Assembly (NCBI GenBank): GCA_045811525.1
Contig: JBJMTV010000016.1
Coordinates: 186,001-250,000 of the forward strand
Direction: 5' to 3'
Source: VAZQ01 sp045811525
GTDB lineage: Bacteria > Pseudomonadota > Alphaproteobacteria > Rhizobiales > Xanthobacteraceae
Length of the DNA stretch: 64,000 nt
Shown here piece by piece: positions 34,997-43,543 of the stretch. Numbering within the stretch: the first letter of the stretch is position 1; the number at the start of each line of letters is the position of its first letter. Below the pieces are notes generated by a model, which made no database searches, was not told the DNA's origin, and saw only the letters and a list, made by a program, of their open reading frames with translations. The position numbers and the translations under genes were made by a program.

Positions 34997-35611
34997 ATGT
35001 CGGCAGGGACTTTCCTTGCAGTGATGATTACCTCAACGCTTCTCTGCGGGTCCGCCGAAGCCTGCAAGGGCAGCAACGTCTTGCTCGAGGACAAGTTCGA
35101 GAAAGCGGATCCTGCCTGGGATAGCGATCTCAACATCGCCGGCGGGAAGGCGCGCCTGACCGCAGCGCGTGGCGAAGCCTGGGTGGTGCTTTACGAGGCA
35201 ACTGAATTCGCGAACATCGATTACTGCGCTGACGTCACATTGCCGACCGATGTCGACGCCGAATCTTGGGGCGGGCTGGCGTTCTGGGCCGTGGACGTTG
35301 ATTCCTATTATGCCTATTGGATGGACGGGACGGGCGCCCTCGAGGTGGGCCGACTAAGGAGCGGAAAGTGGCTCACCCCGGTGAAGAAGCGCCGCGTTCC
35401 GCAGATCGAGGTGCTGCCCGGATCAACGCACACGATGCGGGTGACGCTGCAGGGGAACATGGCGACGCTCTATCTCGATGACCGAAAACCGGTGGATTTC
35501 ACTGGCCAGCCGCCACGCGGCGAAAGCTTTATAGGCGTGGCGGCCGAGTCCCCAGAGGACCGGAAGATCAGCTGGACCTTTTCGCGCCTGAAGGTGACGA
35601 GCTTTCCCTAG
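34997..35611 (+). CDS. Exported protein with jelly-roll / LamG-like fold
   Basis: The 204-residue product has a signal peptide (MSAGTFLAVMITSTLLCGSAEA). A beta-sandwich pattern follows: LLEDKFEKADPAWDSDLNIAGGKARLTAARGE, GLAFWAVDVDSYYAYWMDGTGALEVGRL, TMRVTLQGNMATLYLDDRKPVDF, ISWTFSRLKVTSF. It resembles DUF1080/LamG-like lectin folds that bind or cleave carbohydrate; no catalytic residues are identified. ATG 34997 has GGAGGAG 7 bases upstream. A longer in-frame version to 34868 would begin in the microsatellite. It is convergent with the TIR-WD40 pseudogene, 8 bases away. Confidence 0.8.
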   Translation: MSAGTFLAVMITSTLLCGSAEACKGSNVLLEDKFEKADPAWDSDLNIAGGKARLTAARGEAWVVLYEATEFANIDYCADVTLPTDVDAESWGGLAFWAVDVDSYYAYWMDGTGALEVGRLRSGKWLTPVKKRRVPQIEVLPGSTHTMRVTLQGNMATLYLDDRKPVDFTGQPPRGESFIGVAAESPEDRKISWTFSRLKVTSFP

Positions 35612-35619
35612 ATACCCTG

Positions 35620-37364
35620 CTAGGCGAGCGCGATATCCCAAAGGCAAGCTGTGCGGTCGACAGAGCCGGTGAGCACGCGCCGGCTATCAGGGCTGAACGC
35701 CGCATCGACGAGCGCATCCTGATGTCCCTGCAGGGTTGCAAAGGGCTTGCCGGTTTGGCCATACCACAGCCGCGCAGTGCGATCCTCGGATGCGGTAACG
35801 ATCCAATTCCCATCCCTGCTGAAAGAGGCGCAAACAAGCCGTCGGGTATGCCCAACGAGCTTGCTTATCAGCAGGCTGCTCTCGGCGTCCCAGATCGCGC
35901 CAGTCGTATCGGCGGAGGCAGTGACGATGCGCCGCCCATCCGGGCTGAATGCCGCTGTCCGCACCTGATCAAGATGGCCGGTCAGCGATCGCAGCAATGC
36001 GCGGAAGCCCCGTCCCAAACGCGCGCCGTCTTGTCGGCCGAAGCGGAAACGATTCTGCTCCCGTCCGGCCGCCAAGCGGCGGTGAACACCGGACCGGTAT
36101 GATCGCCCATAGTGGCGAGGGGTTCGGCGGTCGCCACATCCCAGAGGATTACAGTTGCATCCTCTGAGGCAGTGACCAGCCGCCGCCCATTCACGTTGAA
36201 GGCGGCACTCAGCACGTCATCACTGTGCCGCTCGAGCGTGGCGATGCGCGCGCCAGTGCGAGCGTCCCATAGGCGGGCGGTCCGGTCCGCCGACGTCGTG
36301 ACAAGCCGCCCGCCCGCCGGACTGAACCCGGCAAAAAGCACATCGCTCGCGTGGCCGGAAAGCACGGCTACCGAGCTGGCATTCAGCGCCTCCCAGAGCC
36401 GACCGGTGCCGTCCGTCGAGGCAGTCACGATTGAACGGCCGTCCGAGCTGAACGCTGCGCGCGAGATCCTGTCGCGGTGGGAGAGAACGCCGAGGACGGC
36501 ACCGGAGGTGGCCTCCCAGATAACTGCTGACTTGTCCCACGATGCCGTGAGCACAGACCGGCCATCGGGGCTGAAAGCAACACAGGTGAGATCGTCGGCA
36601 TGGCGCTCCAACGTGCGAGCTGGTCTGAGCAGAATGAGCTGCCCTTCTTTCGGGCTCTCGGGTGCACGTGGCTGCTTACGCGGAAGAGGCAGCTCCTGCG
36701 GCGGTCGCGCTTGCTCTTGCGAGATAGGCACCCGGGAACGCTCGAGCGCCAGCCATGTTGCTGCCGAGCCGGCCGCAAGTGCCGCAGCGGTACCACCGCC
36801 GATGAGCAGCATTCGGCGCCTGGATACTGGAATTATCGCTGGCTCCGACGCGGGCTCCTCACTCTTGGGATTGGGAATCTTGGGGTCGGCAATCTTAGCG
36901 TCGTTGGCCGCTGTGCTCGCTGCAGGCAAGGCCGCAGACGCAGCAGCCGTGCCGGCCTGCGCCTGAAGAAGCGCTCGTACGACCTCCGTGAGCTTTGCCA
37001 GATGCCGTTCCAGCGGCGGCGTCAGCGCATCGAGCCAGTGCACGGAGCCCATATAGTAGGCGAGATCCTTCGTGAGCGTGATCGCCTCGATGCGCAGCGG
37101 GACGATGGGCACGCCCTTGGCGATAGCCTGAGCAACCTCGCGGCGGATCTCCGGAGAGTCATTGGCATTCGCGGACAAGATCAAGACCACGATCTTGCAG
37201 CGGTCGAGCGCCTAAATGATTGCGCCGGCCCATGGCACGCCGGGTACGATGTCGCGCGGCGCAATCCAGCAGCGAATGCCGCCGGCCTCGAGCGTAGCGC
37301 AAGCGGCGTCCGCCGTCACCTTGTCGATTTGCGAGTAGCTGATGAAAACGTCGAAAGGCATCAT
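35620..37364 (-). pseudogene. TIR - transmembrane - WD40 protein, broken by stop and frameshift
   Basis: From ATG 37364 the frame gives a TIR domain (FDVFISYSQIDKVTADAACATLEAGG, then CWIAPRDIVPGVPWAGAII) that stops at codon 51, TAG at 37212-37214. Reading on in the same frame restores ALDRCKIVVLILSANANDSPEIRREVAQA, with the putative catalytic Glu near residue 76, and HWLDALTPPLERHL. A membrane segment (MLLIGGGTAAALAAGSAATW) and eight WD repeats follow. After the fifth blade (RVWDGAS) the frame breaks at about 35997-35998, where one base is missing; the last three blades (AIWDAES, RLWYGQT, CLWDIAL) lie in another frame. TIR domains commonly cleave NAD or signal, and WD blades bind partners. 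About 580 residues if intact. Confidence 0.8.
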
Positions 37365-37387
37365 CGCCAAGGTTTCGGCTCGACTTT

Positions 37388-38161
37388 TTACTTGTGCTCG
37401 AATTTGGCCGCGCGCTTACCGACGAAGGCGGCCATGCCTTCCTTCTGATCTCGGGTGGAGAACAAGGCGTGGAAGACTCGGCGCTCGAACCGCAGACCTT
37501 CGGCAAGTGGCGTCTCGAACGCGCGGTTGACCGCCTCCTTTGCCGTCATCACCGACGGCAATGACATGGCTGCAATCGTGTCCGCCAATTTCATGATCTC
37601 GTCGAGGAGAGCGGCTGCGGGGACGACCCGCGCCACGAGCCCGCAGCGCTCTGCCTCGGCGGCATCCATCAAGCGGCCGGTCAGCACGAGATCCATTGCC
37701 TTTGCCTTGCCGACCGCGCGCGTCAACCGCTGAGTGCCGCCCATTCCGGGGACCACACCGAGCTTGATCTCGGGCTGGCCGAACTTGGCATTGTCGGCAG
37801 CGATGATGATGTCGCACATCATGGCGAGCTCGCAGCCGCCACCAAGCGCAAACCCGGCAACGCCGGCAATGAGCGGCTTGCGCAGGCGCGTGAAGCGCTC
37901 CCATTCACCGGCAAAATCGCTGGTGAATACGTCCACGTAGTCGCGGTCCGACATCTCCTTGATGTCGGCACCGGCGGCGAACGCCTTGTCCGATCCCGTG
38001 ACCACGATACAGCCAATTGCGGGGTCGGCGTCGAAGGTTTCGGCAGCCGCGAACAGCTCCGCCTTCAGAGCAGCACTGAGCGCGTTGAGGGCCTGCGGAC
38101 GGTTCAAACGAATGAGGCCGACGCGGCCTCGCGTCTCGACAATAATGGTTTGCTGGCTCAT
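37388..38161 (-). CDS. Enoyl-CoA hydratase
   Basis: Hydrates trans-2-enoyl-CoA in beta-oxidation. The 257-residue crotonase has LNRPQALNALSAALKAEL, FAAGADIKEMSDRDYV (oxyanion hole), GFALGGGCELAMMCDII and KFGQPEIKLGVVPGMGGTQRL. Both catalytic Glu are present (GGCELAM and GQPEIKLG), as in mitochondrial-type ECH. ATG 38161 has AGGAG 5 bases upstream, unlike ATG 38179. It is read toward the TIR-WD40 pseudogene, 23 bases upstream of its start, so the two probably shared a transcript. Confidence 0.95.
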   Translation of the reverse strand: MSQQTIIVETRGRVGLIRLNRPQALNALSAALKAELFAAAETFDADPAIGCIVVTGSDKAFAAGADIKEMSDRDYVDVFTSDFAGEWERFTRLRKPLIAGVAGFALGGGCELAMMCDIIIAADNAKFGQPEIKLGVVPGMGGTQRLTRAVGKAKAMDLVLTGRLMDAAEAERCGLVARVVPAAALLDEIMKLADTIAAMSLPSVMTAKEAVNRAFETPLAEGLRFERRVFHALFSTRDQKEGMAAFVGKRAAKFEHK

Positions 38162-38389
38162 GGCTCTCCTGTGAGGCACAGCTCTCAGCGGGCCGCCAAT
38201 TTACGTGTCGGGTTCGCGCGAATCCACCCACCCGTCCATGACCCCGCCATGGCCCTGCCCCGCACCTGCGGTTTCCCGGTCTATCTCAAGCATTACCGGC
38301 GGACGTTAGCTCGCGAGGGCTGGCGCGTTTCCCGGTCCGTTCGTTCCGGATAACATAGGCGCAGCTGGGCAGGCTCCGGAAACAGCCGA

Positions 38390-40156
38390 ATGCTGGCCAA
38401 AACAGAGACAACCTCGCTCACCGAAATTGTCGAACGCTGGCTGGGCGACCTCGAGCGGGCCCTGGCGCGCGGCGACGATGTGGCGCTGCGCGGCCTCTTT
38501 CTCCGCGACAGCCATTGGCGCGATCTCCTGGCGCTCAGCTGGCAGATTAAGACGGTGAACGGCGTAGAGGCCATCGCGCGCGAGCTCAAGACAGATGCCG
38601 CTCGCGCCAACCCCGTGGAGTTGCGCAGTAACACCCGAAGGACAGCGCCGCGCGAGGTCACCCGCGCAGGGCGCACGGCAATCGAGGCAATCTTCGCGTT
38701 CGAAACCATGGAGGGCCGCGGCAGCGGCGTGCTGCGCCTCATCGCTGCGACAGACGAAGGCGGCAAAGCGAAGGCGTGGACGCTGCATACGGCATTGGAG
38801 GAGATCAAAGGGGCGGAGGAACGCATTGGTCGTGCGCGGCCGCGTGGCGAAGTCTATGCGCGCGATTTTCGCGGCCCCAATTGGCTGGATCGCAGGCAGA
38901 TGGCAGGGGCCTATGCGGACCGGGAGCCAACCGTGCTGGTCGTCGGCGGCGGGCAGGCAGGTCTGTCGATCGCGGCGCGGCTCACGCAACTCGATGTAGA
39001 CACCCTCATTGTCGACAGCTGGCCGCGCATTGGCGACAACTGGCGCAAGCGCTACCACGCGCTTACGCTGCACAACCAGGTGCAGGTGAACCATCTTCCC
39101 TATATGCCGTTTCCGCCGAGCTGGCCGACTTACATTCCCAAAGACAAGCTCGCCGCCTGGTTCGAGGCCTATGTCGAGGCCATGGAGCTCAATTATTGGA
39201 CCGGAACGGAGCTTGAATCGGGCCGGTATGACACGACGACCGGACGCTGGTCCGTCCTCCTGCGACGCGCGGATGGCAGCAGGCGGCAAGTACAACCCCG
39301 CCACATAGTCATGGCGACCGGGCTCAGCGGCATGGCGAAAATGCCCGACATCCCGACCCTGCACCACTTCCGAGGAGCTGTGCTGCATTCCAGTGAGTAC
39401 CAGGATGGCGAGCCCTGGGCAGGCAAGCGCGCCCTCATCATCGGCTCCGGCAACAGCGGACACGACATTGCGCAAGATCTGCATGCGAGCGGCGCCAAAG
39501 TCACCTTGGTGCAGCGCAGCTCGACCATGGTGGTCAACGTGGAGCCGAGCGCACAGCTTCCCTACGCTCTCTATGACGAAGGGCCGCCGCTCGAGGATTG
39601 TGATCTGATCACCACCTCGATCCCTCTGGCCGTGGCGAGGCAGAGCCACAGGATGCTTACCGACCAGGCCAAGGCTCTCGACAAGGATCTGCTCACGGGT
39701 CTCGAGCGCGTCGGGTTCAAGCTCGATTTCGGCGACGACGGGACCGGATGGCAGTTCAAATATCTCACCCGCGGGGGCGGCTACTACTTCAATGTCGGCT
39801 GCTCCGACCTGATCGCCAGCCGTCAGATCGCACTACTGCAGTATGCAGAGATCGAAAGCTTCGTCGGCGATGGCGCGCGGCTGCGCAATGGCGAAACTCT
39901 GCCAGCCGATCTCATCGTCCTGGCGACCGGGTACAAGGGCCAGGAGCATCTGGTCGGCAAGCTGTTCGGCCAGGAGATTGCCGAGCGTCTCGGGCCGATC
40001 TGGGGATTCGGCGAGGATGACGAGCTCCGCAACATGTTCACCCGCACGGCGCAGCCTGGTCTTTACTTCATCGCCGGCAGCTTCGCGCAGTGCCGCATCT
40101 ATTCGAAATACCTCGCACTGCAGATCAAGGCTCTCGAGCTCGGCCTATTGTCTTGA
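38390..40156 (+). CDS. Flavin-containing monooxygenase with N-terminal NTF2-like domain
   Basis: A 588-residue flavoprotein. The first 150 or so residues resemble a SnoaL/NTF2-like module (IVERWLGDLERALARGDDVALRGLF). The core follows, with FAD motif VLVVGGGQAGLSIAARL (about 183-200), TLHNQVQVNHLPYMPFPPSWP, the NADPH motif ALIIGSGNSGHDIAQDLH (about 350), and DLIVLATGYKGQEHL. This fits the class B monooxygenase family that includes YUCCA-like enzymes and makes N-oxides, S-oxides or oxidative decarboxylation products. It is divergent from the enoyl-CoA hydratase and is followed by the Pht5-like gene. Confidence 0.88.
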   Translation: MLAKTETTSLTEIVERWLGDLERALARGDDVALRGLFLRDSHWRDLLALSWQIKTVNGVEAIARELKTDAARANPVELRSNTRRTAPREVTRAGRTAIEAIFAFETMEGRGSGVLRLIAATDEGGKAKAWTLHTALEEIKGAEERIGRARPRGEVYARDFRGPNWLDRRQMAGAYADREPTVLVVGGGQAGLSIAARLTQLDVDTLIVDSWPRIGDNWRKRYHALTLHNQVQVNHLPYMPFPPSWPTYIPKDKLAAWFEAYVEAMELNYWTGTELESGRYDTTTGRWSVLLRRADGSRRQVQPRHIVMATGLSGMAKMPDIPTLHHFRGAVLHSSEYQDGEPWAGKRALIIGSGNSGHDIAQDLHASGAKVTLVQRSSTMVVNVEPSAQLPYALYDEGPPLEDCDLITTSIPLAVARQSHRMLTDQAKALDKDLLTGLERVGFKLDFGDDGTGWQFKYLTRGGGYYFNVGCSDLIASRQIALLQYAEIESFVGDGARLRNGETLPADLIVLATGYKGQEHLVGKLFGQEIAERLGPIWGFGEDDELRNMFTRTAQPGLYFIAGSFAQCRIYSKYLALQIKALELGLLS

Positions 40157-40194
40157 GCTGGTGCGAGCTGGTGCGAGCTGGTGCGAGCTGGTGC
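40155..40194. repeat. 10-bp tandem repeat (GAGCTGGTGC)x4
   Basis: Four identical units begin at 40155, 40165, 40175 and 40185, directly overlapping the stop codon of the monooxygenase. The 10-bp length does not fit codons and sits outside coding sequence, so slippage would have no effect on the protein. There are no spacers as in CRISPR. Confidence 0.9.
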
Positions 40195-40279
40195 GCACCG
40201 CCCGCTTCGCGTCGCGCATGTGCTTGACAGGCCTTGAGCAGCGCGACAGCGTAAAACCGCAACTGAGGAATGCCGAGAC

Positions 40280-41272
40280 ATGAGCAAGCTGCGCCTCACC
40301 TTCGCGTGTGGACCGTATGATCGCACAGCGGCGCTGCGCGACGGCACGATCCAGCCCGAGGGCATCGATCTCAACTACATCGCGGCACAGCCGGCCGACA
40401 TCTTCTGGCGCATGCTGCAATTCAGCGAGTTCGAAATATCCGAGATGTCGCTCTCGAACCACGCCACGCTCGTGAGCACGGGTCAGCGGCCATTTGTTGC
40501 CATCCCGGTATTTCCCTCGCGCGTCTTTCGACACGGTTACATCTTCGTCAATCCGGACAAGGGCATCAGGTCGCCCGCTGACCTCAAGGGCAAGCGTGGC
40601 GGGGTGCCGGAATACACCATGACCGCAGCCGTCTATGCGCGCGGCATGCTGCAGCACGAGTACGGCGTGAAGCCGAGCGATGTGGAATGGGTGCAGGGCC
40701 GTGCCGATCGGCTCGGCCGCAAGCTGCCAGCCGACATCCGGCTCACGCAAGCGCCGGCAGGCACCGAGCTCGGCGACATGCTCGAGCGCGGCGAGATCGA
40801 CTTCATGATGTCGGCGAACAATCCGCTCGCATTTCGGCGCGGCTCATCGAAGGTGCGCCGCCTTTTTCCGAACTATGCCGAGGTCGAGAAGGACTATTAC
40901 CGCCGCACCAAGATCTATCCGATCATGCACACGGTCGTGATCCGCAAAGACGTGCACGAGAGCAATCTCTGGGTGGCGCTCGGAATGTACAAGGCGCTCG
41001 CCCGCGCCAAGGAGATCGCCTACCAGACTTTCGCAGACATGGGCTCTCCCAAGGTCTGCTCTGCCTGGCTGCAGCCGCTCATCGAGGAAGAGAAGGCCAT
41101 CATCGGCGAGGACTGGTTTCCCTATGGTATTGACGCGAACCGGCCGACCATCGAGGCGCTGCTGCAATACGTGCATGAGCAGGGCCTCGCCGACCGCCGG
41201 GTCAAGCTCGAGGAATTGTTTGCGCCCAGCACGCTGCGTGACATCCCGACGAGCGAAGGCCAGCACGTGTGA
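40280..41272 (+). CDS. 4,5-dihydroxyphthalate decarboxylase-like protein (Pht5 family / periplasmic-binding fold)
   Basis: A 330-residue protein of the family annotated as 4,5-dihydroxyphthalate decarboxylase: LTFACGPYDRTAALRDGTIQPEGIDLNYIAAQP, EISEMSLSNHATLVS, IPVFPSRVFRHGYIFVNPDKGIRSPADLKGKRGGVPEYTMTAAVYARGML. The fold is that of ABC-type binding proteins (NMT1-like), and homologues act both as enzymes and as ligand sensors. No signal peptide is present, which favours an enzyme in the cytoplasm. It precedes aldehyde dehydrogenase with a 33-base gap. ATG 40280 has GAGGA upstream. Confidence 0.82.
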   Translation: MSKLRLTFACGPYDRTAALRDGTIQPEGIDLNYIAAQPADIFWRMLQFSEFEISEMSLSNHATLVSTGQRPFVAIPVFPSRVFRHGYIFVNPDKGIRSPADLKGKRGGVPEYTMTAAVYARGMLQHEYGVKPSDVEWVQGRADRLGRKLPADIRLTQAPAGTELGDMLERGEIDFMMSANNPLAFRRGSSKVRRLFPNYAEVEKDYYRRTKIYPIMHTVVIRKDVHESNLWVALGMYKALARAKEIAYQTFADMGSPKVCSAWLQPLIEEEKAIIGEDWFPYGIDANRPTIEALLQYVHEQGLADRRVKLEELFAPSTLRDIPTSEGQHV

Positions 41273-41305
41273 GCCTGCGGACTGCCGGCAAAAAGGAGAA
41301 AGCAT

Positions 41306-42736
41306 ATGACCAAGCCGCAGCTGATGCCTTGGATCGGCGGCCCCGTCGAGTTCAAGGCCCGGCTCTCGCCGCTCATCTGTCCCATCGACGACAGCGTCGC
41401 CTCGCAGATGATCGAATCGGATGCCGCGGTCGTGGACGCGGCGGTCCGCCACGCCCATGAGGCGTTTATCCGCCATCAGGATGCGTCGACGGCGCAGCGC
41501 ATTGCCTGGCTCACCGCGGCAGCCGACGCAATCGATAAGATCGAAGGCGAGCTCGTCGCCTCGCTGATCCGCTTCATCGGCAAGCCGCGACGCGCCGCGA
41601 CGTTCGAGGCGAAACGGGTAGGAGCCTTCATTCGCGCCTGCATTGCCCAGCTGCCGCACCTCAACGGCGAGGTCTTGCCGCTCGACATCACAGCCCAGGG
41701 CGCCGGCCGCTTCGGCTTCACCACGCGCATTCCATACGGCGTTGTGGCCGCGGTGACGCCGTTCAATGGCCCCGCCAATCTGCTCATCCAGAAGGTCGCG
41801 CCAGCGCTGGCGGTCGGCAATGCGGTCGTGGTGAAGCCCTCGCCGCCCGGCACCGAGGTCGCTCTCCTGATGGCAGAGGCAGTGAAGAAGGCCGGGGTGC
41901 CGGACGGACTGTTCAACGTGGTGCCGGGTGGGCGGGACACGGCGAAACTTTTGGCCGCGCATCCCCTCATCGCGGCAGTCACCGTTACCGGCAGCACAGC
42001 CGCGGGGAACGAGCTCGCGCGCGCCGCGGGGGCAAAGAAATTCGTTGGCGAGCTCGGCTCCAACGCCGCCAATATCGTGTGTGCCGATGCCGATCTCGCG
42101 GATGCCGCGACCCGCATCGCCGGGGCCGCCTTCGAAGCGAGCGGGCAGCAATGCATCTCGGCGCAGCGCGTCATTGTCGAGCGGAGCGTCCTCGAGCGTT
42201 TCCTCGAGCTGTTCGTGGCCGCAGCGAAGAAGCTCAAGGTCGGGGACCCTGAGGACGCAGCGACGGACGTCGGCCCAATGGTGAGCACGGCCGCCGCGGA
42301 CCGGGTGGAGGCGATGATCGAGGACGCCATCGCCGCCGGCGCTCGCCTGGTGCTCAAGCCCGAGCGCAGGGCCGCCATTCTCGGGCCCGCGATCGTCGCG
42401 CAGGCGCCGCCGCAGGCGCGGCTCATGCGCGAGGAGGCGTTCGGACCCGTTGTTGTGGTGCAAGGCGTCGCTGACGTGGACGCCGCGCTCGCCCTCGCCA
42501 ACGAATCCGAGTTCGGACTGCAGGGCGCCTGCTTCACCCGCAACCTCGAGACGGCGTTCAAAGTCTCGCGCAAGCTCAAAGCCGGGTCGCTCTGGATCAA
42601 TGACGCGAGCCGTTTCCGCCTCGATACCTATCCGTTCGGCGGCGTCGGCGCCTCCGGCTTCGGGCGCGAAGGCGTGCGCTACGCCATGGAAGAGCTGTCG
42701 CAGTGGAAGTTCACCGGCATGCGGCTCTCGCCGTGA
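41306..42736 (+). CDS. NAD(P)-dependent aldehyde dehydrogenase
   Basis: Oxidises an aldehyde to the acid. The 476 residues have the Asn in VTPFNGPANLL, the glycine motif VTGSTAAGNELAR, catalytic Glu E249 (FVGELGSNAANIV) and catalytic Cys C283 (ASGQQCISAQR), and FGRE near the C-terminus. Strong ribosome binding site AAAAGGAG before ATG 41306. The stop codon TGA overlaps the GTG start of the next gene (GTGA). The semialdehyde or benzaldehyde substrate cannot be fixed by sequence. Confidence 0.95.
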   Translation: MTKPQLMPWIGGPVEFKARLSPLICPIDDSVASQMIESDAAVVDAAVRHAHEAFIRHQDASTAQRIAWLTAAADAIDKIEGELVASLIRFIGKPRRAATFEAKRVGAFIRACIAQLPHLNGEVLPLDITAQGAGRFGFTTRIPYGVVAAVTPFNGPANLLIQKVAPALAVGNAVVVKPSPPGTEVALLMAEAVKKAGVPDGLFNVVPGGRDTAKLLAAHPLIAAVTVTGSTAAGNELARAAGAKKFVGELGSNAANIVCADADLADAATRIAGAAFEASGQQCISAQRVIVERSVLERFLELFVAAAKKLKVGDPEDAATDVGPMVSTAAADRVEAMIEDAIAAGARLVLKPERRAAILGPAIVAQAPPQARLMREEAFGPVVVVQGVADVDAALALANESEFGLQGACFTRNLETAFKVSRKLKAGSLWINDASRFRLDTYPFGGVGASGFGREGVRYAMEELSQWKFTGMRLSP

Positions 42737-43542
42737 CACCCGGCGCAGTCGGGCTGATCGGCTGCGGAGGCATCGCGCACGATGTGCTGATGGCGCTGCG
42801 CGCGAGCGCGAGCAACGGCGTCTCCGTCGTGGGTGCCTTGGCGCGCCCAGGCCGCAGCGCGCAGGCGCGCTCCAGGCTCGATGGGGTCAATATCGTCGAA
42901 AGCCTCGCGGAGCTCCTTGACCGCAAACCGGCGGTCATTGCCGAGGTGGCCGGACAGGGCGCCGTGGCAGAGCACGGGGAGGCGGTGCTGCGCAGCGGCA
43001 CCGAGTTCCTGATCATATCGGTGGGCGCTCTGGCAGACGCAAAGCTCCTCACGCGCCTGCAGGCCGCTGCGAACGCCGGCAAGACGCGCATTCTGCTGCC
43101 CGCCGGCGCGATCGGCGGGCTCGATGCAATCGCCGCCATGCGCGTGGCGGGGCTTACCTCAGTGCGCTACCGCTCGCGCAAGCCGCCGGCCGCCTGGCGC
43201 GGCTCGCCCGCCGAGCGCGTGGTCGACCTTGGCGCGCTGACGCAAAGGACGCTCCTTTACAAAGGCAGCGCCGGCGAGGCTGCGCTTCTGTATCCGCAGA
43301 ACGCCAATGTTGCAGCGGCGGTAGCGCTGGCGGGACTGGGTTTCGACGCGACAGAGGTCGAGCTCGTCGCTGACCCCGATGCGCCCGGCAATGTACACGA
43401 GATCGACGCCGAAGGGGCGGCGGGGCGTTTTGCCATTGAGCTCCAGGGCAAACCGTCGCGCAGCAATCCCAAGACCTCCGCACTCGCCGCCATGAGCGTG
43501 GCGCGTGCGCTCCTCAACACGCGTGCGAGCATCGTGATCTGA
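42733..43542 (+). CDS. Aspartate dehydrogenase-like oxidoreductase
   Basis: The 269-residue protein begins at GTG 42733, overlapping the aldehyde dehydrogenase stop. It has AVGLIGCGGIAHDVLMAL (NAD site), IAEVAGQGAVAEHGEAVLRSG, LLPAGAIGGLDAI, YPQNANVAAAVALAGLGFDATEVELVADPDAPGNVHEI with the His of the aspartate dehydrogenase active site, and a C-terminal FAIELQGKPSRSNPKTSALAAMSVARALL. NadX-type L-aspartate dehydrogenases make iminoaspartate. Paralogues in catabolic operons are thought to act on other amino or keto acids. Overlap and spacing place it firmly in this operon. Confidence 0.88.
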   Translation: MTPGAVGLIGCGGIAHDVLMALRASASNGVSVVGALARPGRSAQARSRLDGVNIVESLAELLDRKPAVIAEVAGQGAVAEHGEAVLRSGTEFLIISVGALADAKLLTRLQAAANAGKTRILLPAGAIGGLDAIAAMRVAGLTSVRYRSRKPPAAWRGSPAERVVDLGALTQRTLLYKGSAGEAALLYPQNANVAAAVALAGLGFDATEVELVADPDAPGNVHEIDAEGAAGRFAIELQGKPSRSNPKTSALAAMSVARALLNTRASIVI

Positions 43543-43543
43543 G

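Noticed and set aside
37212..37214. TAG as an amber-encoded residue (pyrrolysine)
   Set aside because: No pylT or pylS seen, and the site is not a pyrrolysine-type catalytic position; family members have a coding residue there.
40155..40194. CRISPR-like array
   Set aside because: Units are contiguous with no spacers and only 10 bp long.
40844..42739. Long (631-codon) minus-strand open frame opposite the Pht5-like and aldehyde dehydrogenase genes
   Set aside because: High-GC antisense frame with low-complexity Arg/Gly/Ala; the plus-strand proteins are well supported.
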